Source of the DNA: Nostoc sp. KVJ3
Lineage (GTDB): Bacteria; Cyanobacteriota; Cyanobacteriia; Cyanobacteriales; Nostocaceae
Assembly: GCF_026127265.1 (NCBI RefSeq)
Contig: NZ_WWFG01000001.1
Coordinates: 3,709,501 to 3,773,500 of the forward strand
DNA: 64,000 bases
Reading direction: 5' to 3'
Of the stretch, positions 60,614 through 64,000 are shown piece by piece (within the stretch, counting starts at the first letter, position 1; every line of letters starts with the position of its first letter). The translations under genes and the position numbers were made by a program. The notes under the pieces are model-generated. The model did not search any database and was not told the origin of the DNA. It saw only the letters and a program-made list of their open reading frames with translations.

Positions 60614-61015
60614 AACTGCCTCAACAATCTCACTTGTTGTATCTAAGTTATCAACTCTGATTCAGAATTATTTCTACCAGATGGGATAAATGCTAAATCC
60701 AAAAGTTAGACAAAAAATCTTGAATCTCTAATCTATCTATTAGGGGTTATTGATTACATAAATAAATTATTGATATAGAGAGATAAATAATCTTAATCTC
60801 GCTCTATCTCTCTGAGGATGTAGTTATACAATCTAACTTTTTGGAGATGTATAAAAATATTTACTAATCAACTTCTATAAAATTTATTAAATAATTTTTT
60901 TTTAGAGTAAATATGACAATAAAAAATTATATTCTCGAATTCTTTACAAAGTCGAGAATACAAAGACCGCAAAATTTCACCAATGATTAAAGATGGCTAT
61001 AACTTTGCTAATTTT
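60614..61015. other. Spacer between GlsB and hemN
   Basis: A 402-base gap. It holds an imperfect inverted repeat TAGAGAGATA/TATCTCTCT (about 60777-60813) ahead of GlsB and the hemN terminator. No gene is seen. Confidence 0.45.
60915..60960 (-). terminator. hemN terminator
   Basis: On the minus strand TATTCTCGA and TCGAGAATA form a nine-bp stem (loop 13 bases), followed by TAATTTTTTATTG. It lies 56 bases after the hemN stop. Confidence 0.65.
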
Positions 61016-62398
61016 TTAAATCGCACGGGAGAATTTTGTATCTCGCATCTTTGTGTGAGTATCAAATATAACGGCAATATTTCTGACAAGTAATCTACCA
61101 ATGTCTGTAATCTGGATCTGATTTTTTGATAAACTGACCAGACCATCAGCTTCTAGTGGTTTTAATGCCTCTATTTCCTCAGAAAAATATTCATCAAAGC
61201 TGATATGATATTTGTTTTCAATATCTTGCTTATGTAACTGAAAGTGAGACATAATACCCATAATCACATCCCGTCTAATGATATCATTCTGAGTAAGCTT
61301 GATACCTTTGCTAACAGGTAAAGCCCCCGTAGCAATTGTTTGATAATAATCCTTTAATTCCTTGTGGTTTTGAGCATAGGCATCTTCTAGCATACTAATG
61401 GATGTAGAACCAAAGCCAAATAATTCTGTCTCTGCGTGGGTAGTGTAGCCCTGGAAATTGCGCTTGAGAGTGCCATTACGTTGAGCGATCGCTAGTTCGT
61501 CATTAGTTTTTGCAAAGTGATCCATCCCAATAAATAGATATTGGTTACTCGTCAATTCCTCAATAGTCATTTTCAGAATATCTAACTTTTCCTCTGCTGG
61601 GGGTAGCGCCTCTTGAGGAATATTTTTTTGCGTCGGCTTGAGCCACGGAACGTAAGCAAAGTTAAAGACAACAATTCGGTCAGGGTCTAGCTCAATTGTC
61701 TTTTTCACCGTTTCTTGAAATGTCTCACGGGTTTGATAAGGTAAACCATAAATTAGGTCTACATTCACACTTTCAAACTTAGCTTCTTTGACCCAACTCA
61801 TGACATCAAAGAGCATTTCTTCTGGCTGAACACGATTTACAGCTACTTGAACTTGGCTATTAAAATCCTGAATGCCGAAACTAATGCGATTAAATCCAAT
61901 CTCTCTCAAAAAGAAAATGTAGTTTTTATCGATATAGCGGGGATTAATCTCTATTGAGATTTCTGCTTGGGGGTCGATGTTGAAATAGCGATTGATATTT
62001 TTCCATAAAAATTTTACTTGGTAACGATCCAAGTAATTAGGCGTGCCGCCTCCCCAGTGAATTTGTAATACTTTTCTGTTTGGATCGATTAAAGCTGCGG
62101 TGTTTTTGATATCTTGAACCAAAGACTCCACGTAAGGTTTAGCAATATTCTTGTTGTTGGAAATTACCGTATTACAGCCACAGAAATAGCAAGCACTTTG
62201 GCAAAAAGGGATGTGGAAATACAAACTCATAGGAGTTTGGCGTTGATTTGATGCTGCGATCGCGGCCTTAAAATCAGTTTCAGTGAATGTTTCGCTTAAC
62301 TCTGTAGCGGGCGGGTAACTGGTATATCTAGGTGCGCGAGTGTCGTACTTTTGAATCAGATCCAGATCAAACTTGACACCAGGTAATAGAAAAACCAT
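61016..62398 (-). CDS. hemN: Oxygen-independent coproporphyrinogen III dehydrogenase
   Basis: A radical-SAM enzyme that oxidises coproporphyrinogen III to protoporphyrinogen IX without oxygen. The cluster motif is CQSACYFCGCN (Cys66, Cys70, Cys73), followed by HWGGGTPNYL, EINPRYIDK, RISFGIQDFN and GYTTHAETELFGFG. The start is ATG at 62398 (GGAAAG just upstream), giving 460 residues. A longer frame to 62530 only translates the CTCCCCCTG minisatellite as CLP/LLP repeats and should not be annotated. It lies 160 bases behind heme oxygenase, the order known from the cyanobacterial low-oxygen operon (chlAII-ho2-hemN). Confidence 0.95.
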   Translation of the reverse strand: MVFLLPGVKFDLDLIQKYDTRAPRYTSYPPATELSETFTETDFKAAIAASNQRQTPMSLYFHIPFCQSACYFCGCNTVISNNKNIAKPYVESLVQDIKNTAALIDPNRKVLQIHWGGGTPNYLDRYQVKFLWKNINRYFNIDPQAEISIEINPRYIDKNYIFFLREIGFNRISFGIQDFNSQVQVAVNRVQPEEMLFDVMSWVKEAKFESVNVDLIYGLPYQTRETFQETVKKTIELDPDRIVVFNFAYVPWLKPTQKNIPQEALPPAEEKLDILKMTIEELTSNQYLFIGMDHFAKTNDELAIAQRNGTLKRNFQGYTTHAETELFGFGSTSISMLEDAYAQNHKELKDYYQTIATGALPVSKGIKLTQNDIIRRDVIMGIMSHFQLHKQDIENKYHISFDEYFSEEIEALKPLEADGLVSLSKNQIQITDIGRLLVRNIAVIFDTHTKMRDTKFSRAI

Positions 62399-62412
62399 TG
62401 AGTTGCTTTCCA

Positions 62413-62506
62413 GTGAATGAGGGGGATGAGAGAGCAGGGGGAGCAGGGGGAGCAGGGGGAGCAGAGGGAGACAAGGGAGACAAGGGAGACAGGGGAGACA
62501 AGGGGA
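62413..62506. repeat. 9-bp G-rich minisatellite in the heme oxygenase-hemN spacer
   Basis: Three to four units of GCAGGGGGA followed by about five units of GACAAGGGA. The same unit class is seen at 16921 and 51481. It lies in the presumed leader of hemN. Confidence 0.8.
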
Positions 62507-62559
62507 ATTATTTAACAAGTTTCTTCCCAATGCCTAATGCCCAATGCCCAATAACAAAC

Positions 62560-63276
62560 TTAGTTAGCCGCAGCTATTTCAGTGCTACCTGAATTTTGGG
62601 AACGAGTTAGACTATTAAACAAGACTTGGCCGAGTGCTTTAATTAAACTTCCCTCTAACTCTTGAGCCATCTGCAAATTGAACTCAAAGGCATTATTAGC
62701 TTCTGTAACAATCCGTTCTGCTGTTATATCATCAACGGGTAATGCATTTAATGCCTGACGATACTTATCCTTAAATGCCTTTTTGTCAGGAATTTGCTCA
62801 AAGTTGTAGAAAGATGTGCCTTCGTAGCCAGAAAGCTTCAGGGCTGACTGAGCAACTTTTTGTAGCATTTGACCCCCAGAAAGATCGCCCATGTAGCGAG
62901 TGTAGGCATGACCTAGCAATAAGGCTGGTTCACTAGCAGAAATTTCCCGAATGCGGTCAATGTATTTTTGGGTAGCGGCTGAGGGTGTAATTTCCTCTCG
63001 CCAATTATCCCCATAATAGAACACCATGTCTTTTTCGAGCGAGGATTGACGATTAAGTTCAGGAAAGTAAACCGCACTAATTACAGGATGCAATACATGG
63101 CTATCTAATGCCGCTTCTAGTTCGCTGTAGACGTAATACAAGTTGCTTAAGAACTTGGCAAAGCAGTTTTTATCCACAACTCCTTGCAAAAAACATTTCA
63201 TGAATGCCACATTTTCTGCTGAGGTGTGGGCTTGTTGAGTTCCAGAACGCAGTTTGATGGCGAGATTGCTACTCAT
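62560..63276 (-). CDS. Heme oxygenase (biliverdin-producing)
   Basis: Opens heme to biliverdin IX-alpha, releasing Fe and CO, for phycobilin synthesis. 238 residues from the ATG at 63276, chosen because AAGGAAG lies seven bases upstream; the frame is open to 63303. The axial His is H17 in GTQQAHTSAEN. The distal helix signature LLGHAYTRYMGDLSGGQML is near 125-143. Adjacency to hemN suggests the micro-oxic paralog (HO2), whose operon is activated by ChlR in Synechocystis. No chlAII is adjacent here, so the paralog assignment is inference. Confidence 0.94.
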   Translation of the reverse strand: MSSNLAIKLRSGTQQAHTSAENVAFMKCFLQGVVDKNCFAKFLSNLYYVYSELEAALDSHVLHPVISAVYFPELNRQSSLEKDMVFYYGDNWREEITPSAATQKYIDRIREISASEPALLLGHAYTRYMGDLSGGQMLQKVAQSALKLSGYEGTSFYNFEQIPDKKAFKDKYRQALNALPVDDITAERIVTEANNAFEFNLQMAQELEGSLIKALGQVLFNSLTRSQNSGSTEIAAAN

Positions 63277-63697
63277 TGTTGCTTCCTTCATGTTCAAGCG
63301 CAAGGTTTCTGGGCAGTCATCGACTCAGGATGCTGCTAGTACCAGCGAAAAGATTGTTATTCTAGGTTTAGAGAGGATCTGCATCAGTCTATCCAGTAAG
63401 TACTAATGCCTCTGTAGATCCCAGTTATTTTTATTTCTCCTAAGATTATTTAACTATTAATTTATATATAACTATAAAGATATTAGTATTTATTTATGTT
63501 TTTCTGATGCTCATGTTCTGACACATTTCAGTTGAGTAGTAACAAAACTAACTTTGGAATAAGCATTTTAACTCTCTTGAAACAACGGGCGATAAAACTG
63601 CGATCGCTCAAATTTTTGTATTGTAATATAGTTGTAATATTTTTTGGGCGTTAGCGATCGCAGTTCAGGAGTTTGGAGTCAGAATAAAAAGAATAAA
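63277..63697. other. Promoter region of heme oxygenase
   Basis: A 420-base AT-rich region with two HIP1-type GCGATCGC(A/C) sites near 63600-63660. It should hold the promoter of the heme oxygenase-hemN unit. No operator motif or gene was recognised. Confidence 0.4.
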
Positions 63698-64000
63698 TTA
63701 AACTACCTCTTGCTGCTTTTTACTTAGATACATCGCAATTCCTTTCTCGTAATAAGCCGCTTCATTAATAAAAATAGGATAAACAGTAGACTCTCCCTCA
63801 TAGAAAATATCTTTTCCTGCAAAAGTCACAAACATTGGATCGCCTGGATTTAGAGGTTTATAATCTCTAAACTGAAGTTGGGGGTGAATCATGGCTTGAA
63901 TCTCACCGCGTAGGCGCAGCCCGTCGTCGGCATTGCTTCTAGGATAATCGATCGTCTCAATGTATTGATAGAGTGTAAGCGTGCTTTTTGTCTGTGGAAT
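63698..64000 (-). CDS. Aspartoacylase, C-terminal part (runs off right edge)
   Basis: The minus strand is open from the right edge to a stop at 63698, about 100 residues. The visible part reads TLTLYQYIETIDYPR, then IQAMIHPQLQFRDYKPLNPG, then EGESTVYPIFINEAAYYEKG, the strongly conserved end of aspartoacylases, which release acetate from N-acetylaspartate (Zn hydrolase of the AspA/AstE family). The Zn ligands lie outside the window. Between YPRSN and GEIQAM the sequence ADDGLRLR comes from the 27-bp dispersed repeat (63907-63932), so the gene carries an in-frame insertion. An internal ATG at 63892 is not the true start. Confidence 0.9.
   Translation of the reverse strand: MPQTKSTLTLYQYIETIDYPRSNADDGLRLRGEIQAMIHPQLQFRDYKPLNPGDPMFVTFAGKDIFYEGESTVYPIFINEAAYYEKGIAMYLSKKQQEVV

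Noticed and set aside
62399..62530. N-terminal 44-residue extension of HemN
   Set aside because: It only translates the 9-bp minisatellite (CLP/LLP repeats). The ATG at 62398 has a ribosome site and starts where HemN homology begins.

Overview
The window looks like chromosomal DNA of a filamentous, heterocyst-type cyanobacterium (Nostoc or a close relative). The HIP1 octamer GCGATCGC occurs throughout. The gene set is cyanobacterial: psaK, heme oxygenase, homogentisate phytyltransferase, CruP, ABA4-like, DUF3181 and DUF4112. Non-coding DNA is unusually rich in small palindromic and terminal-inverted-repeat elements. Base composition, gene style and repeat families are uniform, and no phage, plasmid backbone, CRISPR array or transposase gene was seen.

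Layout. 1-10 kb: the end of a gene running in from the left, a DUF421 protein, purB, an ethylene-receptor-like hybrid kinase, a tocopherol operon (hpt, TPR protein, small membrane protein), a fibrillin-like protein and the siroheme pair sirB-cobA. 10-20 kb: pentapeptide-like and DUF4359 proteins, tRNA-His, a methyltransferase, a GT-C-like membrane protein and a drug-efflux cluster (MarR, HlyD adaptor, two MFS pumps). 20-33 kb: a Uma2 relic facing an intact Uma2 gene, TPR and coiled-coil proteins, YihY, DUF4112, a hydrolase, a membrane-anchored pentapeptide protein, cruP with two tandem membrane paralogs, a response-regulator relic and a NIL-ferredoxin. 33-46 kb: CHAD, PEP-CTERM, a frameshifted AIM24 gene, small secreted proteins, an MFS gene, tRNA-Arg, moaC, a nickel/cobalt permease, a second Uma2 inside a direct repeat, DUF3181 and ABA4-like. 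46-64 kb: CobW GTPase, serine hydrolase, fdhD, a giant hybrid kinase broken by two frameshifts, the NFACT protein RqcH, a glycosyltransferase, psaK, Mn-catalase, GlsB, heme oxygenase plus hemN, and the end of an aspartoacylase gene leaving the window on the right.

How genes fit together. Several neighbours form plausible units: hpt with its TPR partner; sirB-cobA for siroheme; marR-hlyD-MFS-DHA2 for efflux; and heme oxygenase-hemN, which matches the known low-oxygen tetrapyrrole gene order of cyanobacteria. MoaC and FdhD both serve molybdoenzymes but are not adjacent.

The most unusual content is the repeat landscape and what it does to genes. At least four families of MITE-like elements with recognisable terminal inverted repeats are present, some nested. 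A 27-bp palindromic repeat has inserted in frame into three protein-coding sequences. A 9-bp G-rich minisatellite occurs at three loci, one of them inside the broken kinase. Relic genes (response regulator, Uma2, a fragment at 26.1-26.3 kb) and frameshifts (AIM24, kinase) show active gene decay. Candidate structured RNAs lie at 25.9-26.1 kb and 53.8-54.5 kb. No complete undescribed system is claimed. The best candidates for new biology are the pentapeptide/transmembrane protein with a Gly/Asn/Ser-rich segment, the tRNA-minihelix-like hairpin and the coding repeats.
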